Positions 43,777-53,067 of a stretch of 58,439 nt of DNA are shown one piece after another. The notes beneath the pieces were generated by a model. It did not search any database. It was not told where the DNA came from and saw only the letters and a list, made by a program, of their open reading frames with translations. Made by a program: the position numbers and the translations under genes. The DNA is taken from the NCBI GenBank assembly GCA_012517065.1, contig JAAYVR010000090.1:1-58439 (forward strand), given 5' to 3'. How positions within the stretch are numbered: position 1 is the first letter of the stretch; every line of letters begins with the position of its first letter. Source of the DNA: Verrucomicrobiota bacterium. Lineage in GTDB: Bacteria; Verrucomicrobiota; Verrucomicrobiia; Limisphaerales; J093.

Positions 43777-45035
43777 ATGGCAAATCGCAATCCGACCAGG
43801 TGTCGGCTGAGGCCGGACCGAGTGTAGTTCTCAAGAGAGGCGAGGAAGATCGGATTATCGCCGGTCATCCGTGGGTTTACGCGGGTGCAGTGCAACGCGT
43901 GAGCCCGGAAGCGACTGACGGTTGTGTGGTGCGGGTTTTGGATCATCGGCGCCGTTTTCTGGGGGTGGGCTTTTACAATTCTCGTTCCAAGATCAACGTA
44001 CGGATGCTTGCCTTCGACGAAGTTCGGATTGACGCGGTTTTTTTTGAGAGCCGGGTGCGTGATGCGCTTGCCCTGAGGGAACGCTACATGCCGGGGGCCA
44101 ACTCGTTCAGGGTTGTGAATGCCGAAGGTGATTTTCTGAGCGGCTTGATCGTTGACAAGTACGACGATGTGCTGGTGATTCAGACGTCGGCTCTTGGGAT
44201 GGACCAACGTCAGGGAACGATAGTTGAAGCTCTTTGTTCGGCCATGTCGCCCAGGGCTGTCATTGCTCGTAATGACATAGCGACGCGGAAGCTTGAGGGC
44301 CTGCCAGAAACGCGTGGTGTGGTTTGGGGCACAAACCCGGGCGAAATCAGCGTCAGACTGAACAAACTGCTCTTCACGGTTGACCTTCTGTCCGGTCACA
44401 AAACCGGGCTGTACCTTGATCAACAGGTCAATTATGCGCTGGTTGCCGATCTGGTTGCAAAGCGACCCGGAGCGCGGGTGTTGGATTGTTTTTGTTTCAT
44501 GGGGGGCTTTGGACTTCACGCAGCAGCAGCGGGCGCATCTCAGGTGCATTTCATTGACCAGAGCGAAGAAGCGATTGTGTTGGCGCGGCGGCACGCCGAG
44601 TTGAACGGTTTGACAGCCCGATGCTCGTTTGAAGCAGGCAATCTTTTCGACTGGTTCAAGGCGCATGCGACTCAACCCGGGCGCCAAACCGATTCATCTG
44701 ATGCGGCTTCGCACGGGCAATACGATGTCATTGTGCTCGACCCGCCGTCGTTCACTCGGAACCGCGCATCTGTCCCGGACGCGCTTCGTGGGTACAAGGA
44801 GATACACCTGAGAGCGTTTCGCTTGCTGGCTGCAGGGGGCTTGCTTGCGACGTTTTGTTGTTCTCACCATGTGGACGCGCGGACGTTCCTTGACGTCATA
44901 CTGTCCGCTGCTTTCGACACCCGGCGGGTGGTGCGACGTGTGGCAACGTTCACTCAGGCACCTGACCACCCGGTAATACCTTCGATTCCTGAGACCGAGT
45001 ACCTGAAGGGTTACGCGGTCGAGGTTGTCCGCTGA
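43773..45035 (+). CDS. Class I rRNA methyltransferase (RlmI-like)
   Basis: A 420-residue SAM-dependent 5-methylcytosine 23S rRNA methyltransferase of the RlmI/YccW family. An N-terminal PUA domain lies at about residues 17-95 (LKRGEEDRIIAGHPWVYAGAV). A linking domain contains SGLIVDKYDDVLVIQ. The Rossmann methyltransferase has LDCFCFMGGFGLHAAAAGA (SAM loop), DVIVLDPPSFTRNR and CCSHHVDARTF with the catalytic cysteine region. The start codon is GTG. It is monocistronic or coupled to the small upstream frame. Confidence 0.93.
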   Translation: MNGKSQSDQVSAEAGPSVVLKRGEEDRIIAGHPWVYAGAVQRVSPEATDGCVVRVLDHRRRFLGVGFYNSRSKINVRMLAFDEVRIDAVFFESRVRDALALRERYMPGANSFRVVNAEGDFLSGLIVDKYDDVLVIQTSALGMDQRQGTIVEALCSAMSPRAVIARNDIATRKLEGLPETRGVVWGTNPGEISVRLNKLLFTVDLLSGHKTGLYLDQQVNYALVADLVAKRPGARVLDCFCFMGGFGLHAAAAGASQVHFIDQSEEAIVLARRHAELNGLTARCSFEAGNLFDWFKAHATQPGRQTDSSDAASHGQYDVIVLDPPSFTRNRASVPDALRGYKEIHLRAFRLLAAGGLLATFCCSHHVDARTFLDVILSAAFDTRRVVRRVATFTQAPDHPVIPSIPETEYLKGYAVEVVR

Positions 45036-45167
45036 ACGGATGGTTCGGGTAGCCGGTGCGATTTCCGGGGCCCGCATCTTCCTTACTCCCTTGAAGACAT
45101 CCGTTTCGCGGACTGCTCAGGGTATATGATTTTATTGGAAAGTCCTTCATATTCCCGAAGATTTTCA
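45036..45167. other. Short intergenic spacer
   Basis: A sequence GCCGGTGCGATTTCCGGGGCCCGC behind the rRNA methyltransferase stop is reminiscent of one arm of the family A palindrome, without a partner. Nothing else was recognised. Confidence 0.35.
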
Positions 45168-46009
45168 GGCTGCGAGTTTGGTCAATTCCTTCGTATCAGT
45201 CTCCATGGCAGCCAGTAAGGCGGTCACAATGGTGCGACCTTTGGGAATGAGTCGGATAAAGGGACAGGCTCGTTGTCTGGGTTTGGGTCGAAATAGAGTG
45301 ACAGGCTCGATGTTTGGGTTTTGCCCCCTGATTGCGGCGTGGCCCGCAAATTGCCCCTTGTTCCAATCCGCGGCTGCCGAAGTCTGTAGAGGAACCCCTC
45401 GGATGCCGATATGGGGACAGACACGCTGTTTGCGCATCCCCAGCCGGTGAATGTTCGGGCGCGGCATTTGCGTGATTCAAACGGGTCATAGGGTCGTCAC
45501 GTTGATGCGGCCGAGGACGGCCGCGCTCCCGAGCGTCGGTGTTTCTTCTAACGCGCCGGCGGGAGCGCGGCGATTCTTCGCCGCACCCAAGCCGGTGTAT
45601 GTTCGGTGGCCCGATTTGCGGGATCGAAGAGCGTCGCATGACCGGTGATCGGGCTGATGGGGAATATGGGATATGGGGACAGACACGTTGCTTGTGCATG
45701 AAAACAAAGCGGCAGCAAGCTGCCGCACTCCAAGCGCTTCGCGCCTACCACGGCCCACTGCGTCCGCGGCAGCGCGTGAGAAGCCGTTGGGATCAGCGGC
45801 GCGATCGAATGAGGCCATATGGGGACAGACACCTTGTTTGCGGCCTCATGCGGATGCGGTTCCAGGCACGTTGTTTGCGCATACGAACAAAGCGGCGGCA
45901 AGCCGCCGCACTCCAAACGCTTCGCGCCTGCCAACGCCCACTGCATCCGCGCCGGCGCGTGAGAAACCATCGGGATCAGCGCGCTGTTCCTTGCGACGGA
46001 GTCGCAGGG
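45168..46009 (-). repeat. Mosaic repeat block V (no gene)
   Basis: It is in minus orientation: GGGGACAGACAC words near 45414, 45675 and 45821, AGTGACAGGCTC near 45297 and a GGCAC variant near 45853. Two GCAGCAAGCTGCCGC-type modules and the DWNKGQF-x-x-HAAIRGQ module are present. The low-coordinate end, read on the minus strand, encodes the intact-looking C-terminus IRLIPKGRTIVTALLAAMETDTKELTKLAA in pieces shared with blocks II and IV. No intact gene is present. Confidence 0.8.
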
Positions 46010-46120
46010 GATATTTCGCAGCCCGGCGTAGCTGAAAATCGGGGGGGTGCAAGAGCCGGGGGCGTTGCCCGTCAGGCGACTTTGGTTCCGGCCACGCCGG
46101 GCTGGGAAACATGCGGGCTA
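46010..46120 (-). repeat. Gene-end inverted repeat, family B copy 5
   Basis: On the minus strand it opens TAGCCCGCATGTTTCCCAGC, 28 bases after the TAA of the FG-GAP protein gene, and closes with GCCGGGCTGCGAAATAT. The interior GCCGGAACCAAAGTCGCCTGACGGGCA-like part matches the copies at 0.8 and 36.6 kb. Confidence 0.75.
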
Positions 46121-46148
46121 TCCGGTCTGAGGCGGAGCCTCGCCAACG

Positions 46149-48521
46149 TTATTCCTGGGGATAAACAATGACCCGGTCGTGGACAAGAATCGCAAGGTCA
46201 TTGCGGCCGTCACCGGTCAGATCGACCACGACAGCTTCGCGGGGTTCGGGGATGTCCGGGCGGCGGCCTTTGAAGGTTCGTTCTTCGAACACCTGCCAGC
46301 GGTTTGCGGGAACGAGCTGGTGCGGCGGTTGGTAAATCACGATGTCGAGGTGGTTTTTGGCGGTTTCGAGGAACACGAGGTCTTTGCGGCCGTCGTGGTC
46401 GAGGTCCCCGGAAGTCACGTCGTGAAGGTAGCCGTCCTTGATGGGTGTCTCGTAATCGTCGAGGCGGGTGAGTTCCCAGACGTCGCCGAACAACGGGAGC
46501 CATGCTGCAGTATTAAGGCCGAAGCACGCGACTGTGTTGGCGTTGGTGCCTGCGAGGGCGATTGTCGAGATTGCGGTGAAATCGGAGACTGGCAATTCGA
46601 TGGTGCGGACGGTATGCCAGACGGCTGTTGAATTGCGGCTGCAGAGTGTCAGTGCCCGTCGATCTGCATCGAGCAGAAACAGGTGTGGGACGTCATTGGT
46701 TTGGGTCTTGAGTTGTGCGGCGCCAATTATGCGTGAGCTGCTCGATACACCATTGATTTGTTCTTTTACCCTGAAGGTGTGAGAGGGTTTGTTTGTGGAA
46801 CCTTTTAAGGATGCGTCCTGTTGGAGGACGACGGCTCGGACGAAGTTCTTTTGAGCCAACAGAAGCTCATCAAGTCCATCGCCGTCCACATCTGCAGTTG
46901 AAACCCACGGTTGTTCGGAGCTGCCACCGGGTGGTGAAACGTCATGTTCCTCGAACTGGCCGTCGTCGGTTTGGAGCAAGACCTTCATTTTCTCATACGG
47001 AATGAGCACGACGAGGTCTTTGCGGTTGTCCTGGTTGATGTCGTGGAGGACGAGGCTGGTTGGATTTGCCTTAAACGAATCGCTGAGCTTCTGGCGCTTG
47101 GCGGTGCCGTCTGCGTGCCGCACCTGCAATTCACGTTTGCCGTCAATATCGACAATTACGGCCAAAACTGGTTGTTCGCGCTGAAACAGTTGGCCTACGG
47201 CCATGGCAAGGGGGCGTCCTTCCAAGGGCAGAATGTCGGGAAACGGCATGCGACCGGTTTCATCGAACCTGCTCACGCCGAGCTGCCGTTCGTCTATGCT
47301 GAGGAGGAACACTTCAGGAATGCCATCACTGTCCCAATCGCACACTGCGATTTCGGCCACGCCGGTGAAAGTGGGGAAAGTGCGGGCGGCGGAAAGCGAT
47401 CCGTTGGGTTGTTGGACGAAGACGCTGAGCTGTCCGCTGTCTGGTTCGGCGACCAGCAAATCGGCCAGGCTGTCGCGGTTGGTGTCAGCCCATGCCATGC
47501 CGCGGCGGCTTTTGGTTGTTTTGATGAAAGGCAGGATGTTGAACTGGCCCTGAAGGAAAGTTGAGTTGATGGGGTCGGCCTTGCGCCTGACGAAGTGGGA
47601 GACCTGGGCGCGCCCTGATTTTGCGGCGACGGTGATGACTTCGGTTTTGCGGTCGCCGTCGAGATCGTCCATCCAATACGACCGAATTGGCGTCAGTGGG
47701 AAATGGAATTCGGGGCCGAGCTGACCTGAAGGCCCTTGGAGGCGGAATCGGAACGGGTAGGCGTGTTCCCAATTGACCAGCATGAGGTCGGACCGGCCAT
47801 CACCGTCGATGTCGAGTATCTGGACCGCTTTTACGCTGCCCGAATATGGGATTTTTTCTGGCTCGGCGAGCGTGCCGTCGGGTTTTTGGGCGAGGAAGTA
47901 GATGACGTTTTCTGCGAGCATGACGAGGTCTTCGCGGGCGTCGCCGTTAAGGTCGCCGTTGGCGAGGGCGTTTGGATCAAGCAGGCCATCGTCCATGGTC
48001 CAACGGCGAGGAGTGCTCCATGATCCGTCTTTTTGGTTGTATTGGACGAGCAGTTCCTTTGGAACACCGAAATAGGCGATGTCGGGCCGGTTATCTCCGT
48101 TCAGGTCTGCGACGGCAAGGGCCGATATTGTTTTTTCGGAGGCGATGGACTCGATGCGGAACCGGGCGTCGGGCGGCAACTCATTCAAGTCGCGCTTGAT
48201 CTGGCGGGCTGGGGCGGCGTTGGTTTTGCCGGTCTGGTTGTAGAGGATGTTGATTCTTGACCTTGCGTTGTTGACGACAATGAGGTCTGTCAAACCGTCA
48301 CCGTCGATGTCGGCCGCACGCAGTTGGCTGATCAGGTTGTCGATGGGGAAAATCTCGGGTCCTAAAAACCCGAAGCGATTGGTTTCATCAGCTCGGAGAG
48401 AAACCCCGGAGAAGATGAGCATTCCGACTATGCTCGAAATGAACTGAGAAATCAGGCGCGCAGGAGGTGTGGTTGCCGCTTTTTCTGGCGTGTTCAAGCC
48501 TGATCGCCGATGAATGGCCAT
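46149..48521 (-). CDS. FG-GAP/VCBS repeat secreted protein
   Basis: A 790-residue exported protein with a signal segment at about 22-44 (ISQFISSIVGMLIFSGVSLRA). About eleven calcium-binding FG-GAP-type repeats follow: ADIDGDGLTDLIVV, ADLNGDNRPDIAYF, GDLNGDAREDLVML, LDIDGDGRSDLMLV and so on to VDLTGDGRNDLAIL. They form a predicted integrin-like beta propeller. Function is unknown; ligand binding at the cell surface is likely. It is the third gene of a minus-strand run with the TPR protein (34-base gap) and the SurA-N protein. Confidence 0.9.
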   Translation of the reverse strand: MAIHRRSGLNTPEKAATTPPARLISQFISSIVGMLIFSGVSLRADETNRFGFLGPEIFPIDNLISQLRAADIDGDGLTDLIVVNNARSRINILYNQTGKTNAAPARQIKRDLNELPPDARFRIESIASEKTISALAVADLNGDNRPDIAYFGVPKELLVQYNQKDGSWSTPRRWTMDDGLLDPNALANGDLNGDAREDLVMLAENVIYFLAQKPDGTLAEPEKIPYSGSVKAVQILDIDGDGRSDLMLVNWEHAYPFRFRLQGPSGQLGPEFHFPLTPIRSYWMDDLDGDRKTEVITVAAKSGRAQVSHFVRRKADPINSTFLQGQFNILPFIKTTKSRRGMAWADTNRDSLADLLVAEPDSGQLSVFVQQPNGSLSAARTFPTFTGVAEIAVCDWDSDGIPEVFLLSIDERQLGVSRFDETGRMPFPDILPLEGRPLAMAVGQLFQREQPVLAVIVDIDGKRELQVRHADGTAKRQKLSDSFKANPTSLVLHDINQDNRKDLVVLIPYEKMKVLLQTDDGQFEEHDVSPPGGSSEQPWVSTADVDGDGLDELLLAQKNFVRAVVLQQDASLKGSTNKPSHTFRVKEQINGVSSSSRIIGAAQLKTQTNDVPHLFLLDADRRALTLCSRNSTAVWHTVRTIELPVSDFTAISTIALAGTNANTVACFGLNTAAWLPLFGDVWELTRLDDYETPIKDGYLHDVTSGDLDHDGRKDLVFLETAKNHLDIVIYQPPHQLVPANRWQVFEERTFKGRRPDIPEPREAVVVDLTGDGRNDLAILVHDRVIVYPQE

Positions 48522-48555
48522 AACAATCTTTTCATGCGCCGAGTGTAGTCAGAGG

Positions 48556-50697
48556 CTATCTGGTGGCACCTGAAGCACCCCGGGTTTGGAGCATTTTTTC
48601 AAGGTCTGGATTGGCTGGTTGACCGGCTTGGCGCGCCCTGTCGTAGTGATACTTTGCGAGCTCGATGTAAGGGGGTGTTTGTGTGGCGTAAACAATGGCA
48701 AGGTTGTGGTGTGCTTCGGCGTAATTGGGGTCGAGCTGCACTGCCCGGCGCAGTGCCGCTTCTGCGGGAGCGCGCTGGCCTTTTTGGCTGAGCGTCACAC
48801 CAAGGTAGTTCTGTGTTTGTGCATTGTCCGGGTCAAGCTGCGCGGCGCGGCTGAGGATATCAAGGGCTTCATCGTATCTGCCCTGGCGAAACCGCAGCAG
48901 ACCCTGCAGTGACAATGTCTGGGCGTCGTTTGGATCGACGGCAAGGGCGCGCGCCAGAATCGCGTCGGCGTCGTCGAGTCGGTTGGCATCGATGTATGTG
49001 GCAGCAAGGTTGCCAAGGAGGATGAGATTTTTCTCGTCTTGAGCGAGGGCTTGTTTGAATTTCTGCTCTGCTTCGTCGAATCGGCGGTTTTGCACGGCGC
49101 GCTGGGCTTCCGCAACAAGCGGCGCGGCAGATGCTGGTATTTGGCGCACGGACTTGGACGGGGAGGCTGCCTGCTGTTTCTGTGAGGAAGCGGTTTGCTT
49201 GAACAATGCCATTTCCTCGGGCGTGTATGGCACGGCGCGGGCCTCGTAAACCTGAAGGCGAGCGCGCAGTATCGACAGTTCTTCTGCCACCTGTTCCTTG
49301 GCGGTGGGGCTCTTGCTTTTCCTCAAGTTCTCCAGTTCACGGCTCAGAACATTGACGCGTTTTCGCAGATCGTCGCGTTCGCGCTCGAGGATGCGCAGTT
49401 TTTCTCTATCGGCAGCGCGGGCGAGTTTTGTTTCTGACGCTTTGGGTTTGGGGGCGGGCTCAGCCGATGCTGCAACAGTTGGTGTTGCAGCGGGTGTTGC
49501 GGCGGGTGTAGCGGTGGGTGCGGTGGTGGACGCAGGCGCGCTCTGAAAGGACAGTTCAGCGAGCCTTTTTTGCAGGGTCTCCTTCTCGGCTCGGAGCGCT
49601 TCGGAACGGGATTGTTCGGCGGCCAACGCGCGTTGGGCTTCGTCGAGGGTCCGTTTTAGCACGGCCATCTGCTCTTGAAGTGCAGCGTTGGCTGCGGCGG
49701 GTTTGGTTTCGGCCGGTGCTGGTGCAGATTTCAGTGTGCGTTCAGCCCGTGCACTGGATCGTTCGCGGGCTTTTCGCAACTCCTGTTCCAAATCCGCTCT
49801 TTCCCGAGTCAGTCTTGCGACCATGTTAGACTGTCGTTCGAGGGATTTTTGGGCGTCGCGGAGGGCTTTTTGAGCGGATTCGAGCAAAGCGGGATCGACA
49901 GCGCGTTGCATTTGTTGTTGGCGCGTTGCGATGTCCTGATGGAGCTTGGCGTTCTCGGCTTCGAGTTCCTTGATTCGGGCCTCGGCGCGTGCCAGCTCAC
50001 GCGGGTCTGCGGCTGCGGGTTGGACAGCCAGAGCCTCTCTGAGCTTTGCTTGTAGGACGTCACGTTCGCGTCTCAGCTCCTGAAGCTGGATTTCCAGCGC
50101 AGCGATTTGCTGAGCTTGCACAGGAGTTGCGACTGCGACTTCGGACGGTTTTTCGGGCGTGGGGGTTGGCTGGGAAGGCGGTGGCGTGGTTGGCGGGGGC
50201 GTTGGCGAAGGTGGAGGCGTGGGCGTTGGCGTTGGTTCTGTTGGTTGCGGGGTTGGCGTGGGCGATTCTTTAGGTGGAGCGGCGGGCTGTGTGGTTGGCG
50301 TCGTGGGTTCCTTGGCGGGCGGGGCGGGCTGCGGGGTTGGAGTGGGTGGGGTTCCGGGTTGATCAGTTTTGGTGGTCTGTGGGGCAGTTGCGGGTTTGGT
50401 TTCTGCGGGTTTTTTTTCTTCTGGCAACGGGCCGATTTGCTCGGCGATGTAGCCGAGCCGGTAATCCAGTATTTTCGGATTCCAATATGGGTATTCGGAC
50501 TTGATGCGGAGCAGTATGTTCCGGGCTTGTTCGTACTTTTCCCGCGCCTCGAGTCGGCGACCTGTATCCCGTAGAACATCTGCCTGCTGGATCAAGCTGT
50601 AGAAATCGATGAAAAGATCGTCCGGGTTCTGGCCGCGCACGGTCAGTGTGCCGGCGATCAAAGTCAATCCGACCACCAGAAATATCAAGCGTCGCAT
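48556..50697 (-). CDS. TPR/coiled-coil envelope protein
   Basis: A 713-residue protein with a signal peptide (LIFLVVGLTLIAGTLTVRG). An N-terminal TPR-like helical region covers about 27-90. A Pro/Thr-rich linker follows at about 95-185 (PTPTPQP-like repeats), and a long coiled coil at about 195-460 (QQIAALEIQLQELRRERDVLQAKL and similar). A C-terminal run of TPRs begins at about 535 (AQRAVQNRRFDEAEQKFKQALAQDEKN). It probably spans or scaffolds the periplasm. It lies between the SurA-N protein and the FG-GAP protein in one operon. Confidence 0.88.
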   Translation of the reverse strand: MRRLIFLVVGLTLIAGTLTVRGQNPDDLFIDFYSLIQQADVLRDTGRRLEAREKYEQARNILLRIKSEYPYWNPKILDYRLGYIAEQIGPLPEEKKPAETKPATAPQTTKTDQPGTPPTPTPQPAPPAKEPTTPTTQPAAPPKESPTPTPQPTEPTPTPTPPPSPTPPPTTPPPSQPTPTPEKPSEVAVATPVQAQQIAALEIQLQELRRERDVLQAKLREALAVQPAAADPRELARAEARIKELEAENAKLHQDIATRQQQMQRAVDPALLESAQKALRDAQKSLERQSNMVARLTRERADLEQELRKARERSSARAERTLKSAPAPAETKPAAANAALQEQMAVLKRTLDEAQRALAAEQSRSEALRAEKETLQKRLAELSFQSAPASTTAPTATPAATPAATPTVAASAEPAPKPKASETKLARAADREKLRILERERDDLRKRVNVLSRELENLRKSKSPTAKEQVAEELSILRARLQVYEARAVPYTPEEMALFKQTASSQKQQAASPSKSVRQIPASAAPLVAEAQRAVQNRRFDEAEQKFKQALAQDEKNLILLGNLAATYIDANRLDDADAILARALAVDPNDAQTLSLQGLLRFRQGRYDEALDILSRAAQLDPDNAQTQNYLGVTLSQKGQRAPAEAALRRAVQLDPNYAEAHHNLAIVYATQTPPYIELAKYHYDRARQAGQPANPDLEKMLQTRGASGATR

Positions 50698-50751
50698 GGT
50701 GTATATTCTAGCGCTTCCAGCAGGGGTTTTGCAACCTGATTGCCTGGTCCT

Positions 50752-52425
50752 TTATTCCTCTCGGTCGCGCCCGAGGTAGGTAACAATCTTTGTGACTTCA
50801 ACCTGGTGTTGGAACCAATCGCTGAAAGCCCGGTACTGCTCTGAATCGCGCATGCTGGCAAGGAATTTGGGCAGTTCCTGTTTGAGTTCCTCCTGGCTGG
50901 CCTGCACGCGCTGCCGCACGTACAACACAAGAGCGCCATCACGAGATGGAACCACCCGGCTGGCTTTGCCGGCTTCGACACCCATGGCAGCGGACTTTGC
51001 CAGGTTGAGGTCAATGCGCCGGTCCCAATTCGTAACTGTTTGGCTGGACATGGAAAAGGGCGGCAACTTGACTGGCGTGACTTGCTCTTCTGAGCACACG
51101 GTTTCAAATGTCTTGCCCTGGGCGAGGCTGTTGGTGAGTTTAGCGACGAAATTGGTGGCTGCTTCCCGCGCAAGCCGCATGGATTCATCCCGGCGGAAAT
51201 CCTGTTCGACCTGGGCACGGATGCTGTCCAGTGACGGCACATGACTTGGGAAACGCTCTTTGAGTGCAATAATATAGACCGCGTCGTCTCCGCGGATGGG
51301 CGAAATAGCTATTGGCTCTTCGGGTGTCAGTTTGAAAGCGACATCGACGAAGCCCTGCCGGACTTTGAGTCCTGCGGGGCCCTGATTTTCAGAGAAAGGC
51401 TCGGTTTGGCCCACAATGAGCCCTTTTTCACCGGCAAATTTCACGAGTTTTTCGACGGAAAGCGGCCTCATGCTGTCCAGTTCTGTGGCGAATTTTGCGG
51501 CGGCCTTGTGGGCTTCGGTCAGCGCCTGGCGATCGCGCAATGACTCACGCAGTTTGGCCTTGGCGGCTTCGGGTGACAGGACCTGCCCGTTGGTATCTGT
51601 GAAACTGGCAGGATTATTGGCCAGATAAACCCGGTCAATTTCCGCGGCCAGATTGGTGCGTTTGGCCAGTTCAGCTTCAGCGTCAGCGAGATAGTTTGTG
51701 AGTGGAAACAGGACGTACTGGAGCTGAACGCGTTCGGGGATTCGGTAGATGCTTTGTCGGTTTGTGTAATACTGCGTCAACTTCGCCGGGTCCATCTGAA
51801 TCGAGAGCAGATAATTCGTCGCCGAGAACTGGACCGCCTCGGCCTCGATCAGCTCTTTCGACTCACGGAGGAGATCCTCGGCGGCGCGTGGCGGAATCAA
51901 GCGGCCGGTCACGCCCGCGATGGACGCGAGATGGTTGATGGCGATCTCATGCTTGATGAATAGGTGGAGGTCTTCTTCTGTGACACGATGGCGTTTCAAC
52001 TGACGGAGAAGGTCTTCGTATTTGGCTTTTGCGGCGGCACTCGAACTGCCGCCGCCCAGGTTTTCCAGAATCCATGCTGCCACGGCGGACTCGTCGGGGT
52101 TGATCTTGAGTTCGCGGATTCTGTCGAGCAGAACGAGGCGGTTTCTGGTTTCGCGTTCGACGGAGAAACCGGCTTGCCGGGCTTCGACGGTTCCGGGCCA
52201 GGCGCCATGGCGCAAGAAGAACCCGAGCTGGGATTCAAAATAAGCTTGGGCGTATTCCTTGTGGGTGATGGGGCGTCCATGGATGGAGCCGAGGTCCGAT
52301 TGCCGGAAGCCGACTCTGTCGGATCGACGTGCTGTCGGCGTGAAATAGATTACAAAACTTACGATGACTGCGGCGATAATGAACGCCCACAGCCAGGTCT
52401 GGTGTTTCCGAATCGTTGCAAACAT
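50752..52425 (-). CDS. SurA-N/PpiD-like peptidylprolyl isomerase family protein
   Basis: A 557-residue membrane-anchored periplasmic protein. One N-terminal transmembrane helix (LWAFIIAAVIVSFVIYFT) lies after MFATIRKHQT, the PpiD topology. A SurA_N-like helical domain spans about 40-180 (HGRPITHKEYAQAYFESQLG). A region about 190-390 contains the parvulin-type insert in degenerate form, and a C-terminal helical part ends YLGRDREE. The chaperone role for outer-membrane proteins is inferred; isomerase activity is doubtful. It is divergent from the ACT-domain gene and first in an operon with the TPR and FG-GAP proteins. Confidence 0.85.
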   Translation of the reverse strand: MFATIRKHQTWLWAFIIAAVIVSFVIYFTPTARRSDRVGFRQSDLGSIHGRPITHKEYAQAYFESQLGFFLRHGAWPGTVEARQAGFSVERETRNRLVLLDRIRELKINPDESAVAAWILENLGGGSSSAAAKAKYEDLLRQLKRHRVTEEDLHLFIKHEIAINHLASIAGVTGRLIPPRAAEDLLRESKELIEAEAVQFSATNYLLSIQMDPAKLTQYYTNRQSIYRIPERVQLQYVLFPLTNYLADAEAELAKRTNLAAEIDRVYLANNPASFTDTNGQVLSPEAAKAKLRESLRDRQALTEAHKAAAKFATELDSMRPLSVEKLVKFAGEKGLIVGQTEPFSENQGPAGLKVRQGFVDVAFKLTPEEPIAISPIRGDDAVYIIALKERFPSHVPSLDSIRAQVEQDFRRDESMRLAREAATNFVAKLTNSLAQGKTFETVCSEEQVTPVKLPPFSMSSQTVTNWDRRIDLNLAKSAAMGVEAGKASRVVPSRDGALVLYVRQRVQASQEELKQELPKFLASMRDSEQYRAFSDWFQHQVEVTKIVTYLGRDREE

Positions 52426-52506
52426 GGCTCAAACAAAGCCCAGACCTTAATGTGCGGCATCCAAGCGGGTCAAATGCAAAAAGCGGCGCCAAAGGAATCG
52501 CTTGCC
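52426..52506. promoter_or_regulatory. Divergent promoter region (SurA-N operon / ACT-GH116 operon)
   Basis: An 81-base gap between two divergent starts must hold both promoters. AAAGGA lies 10 bases before the plus-strand ATG. No clear -10/-35 pair was identified. Confidence 0.35.
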
Positions 52507-53067
52507 ATGCCCGAGTTGTCGCTTTACCAATTCTGCATGCAAATCCCGCTTGTGATGACCGTGGTTGGCCAGGACAGACCCGGGTTGATTGAAGCCGTCG
52601 CGCGCCTTGTACGACACCACGGTGGCAACTGGCTCGAAAGCCGGATGTGCAGGTTGGGGGGTGAGTTCGCAGGCATTCTACGCGTCAATGTCCCGACTGA
52701 AAACAAGGAGAAGTTCGTACAGTCTCTGGGAGAGCTGAAGAGCGAAGGCTTGACAGTGGTTGTGCAGCCGGATGTGGCCACGCCGCAGAAGGCCGGCAGC
52801 GTAGCATTACTAACGCTGGTAGGGCAGGACAGACCTGGGATTGTGCGTGAGATATCGCATGTGATTGCGCGGCACGGCGTAAACATCGAGGAGCTGGAAA
52901 CCGAGTGTTCCAGCGCGCCGATGTCAGGTGAAACGCTGTTTTCGGCAAACGCGCGTCTGTTTATCCCGCAGGACTGTGATGTTGCCAACCTGCGGGCCGA
53001 TTTGGAGCTGATCGCGGCAGACCTGCAGGTCGAAATTCGCTTCGAAAAAACAAGAGAAATCAAATGA
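52507..53067 (+). CDS. Two-ACT-domain protein (GcvR-like)
   Basis: A 186-residue cytoplasmic protein with two ACT domains: LVMTVVGQDRPGLIEAVARLVRHHGGNWLESRMCRLGGEFAG (about residues 14-60) and VALLTLVGQDRPGIVREISHVIARHGVNIEELETECSSAPMSGE (about 98-145). It matches the glycine-cleavage repressor GcvR/ACT-only regulator architecture, which binds an amino acid and acts through partner regulators. I chose the ATG with AAAGGA upstream; the longer frame to 51964 overlaps the divergent gene and is shadow. It overlaps the GH116 start by four bases, so it is translated together with a secreted glycosidase. Confidence 0.85.
   Translation: MPELSLYQFCMQIPLVMTVVGQDRPGLIEAVARLVRHHGGNWLESRMCRLGGEFAGILRVNVPTENKEKFVQSLGELKSEGLTVVVQPDVATPQKAGSVALLTLVGQDRPGIVREISHVIARHGVNIEELETECSSAPMSGETLFSANARLFIPQDCDVANLRADLELIAADLQVEIRFEKTREIK

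Noticed and set aside
43584-44687. Minus-strand frame of 367 codons opposite the rRNA methyltransferase
   Set aside because: Antisense shadow; no domain is recognised, while the plus strand has clear RlmI motifs.
45539-46171. Several frames of 100-210 codons in the repeat blocks (products with MGTDTLFV, GDRHVV or similar)
   Set aside because: They translate dispersed repeat words in all frames and recur with the repeats. No real protein family is recognised.
51964-52506. Upstream part of the ACT-domain frame
   Set aside because: It is antisense to the SurA-N protein gene. ACT homology begins only after 52507.
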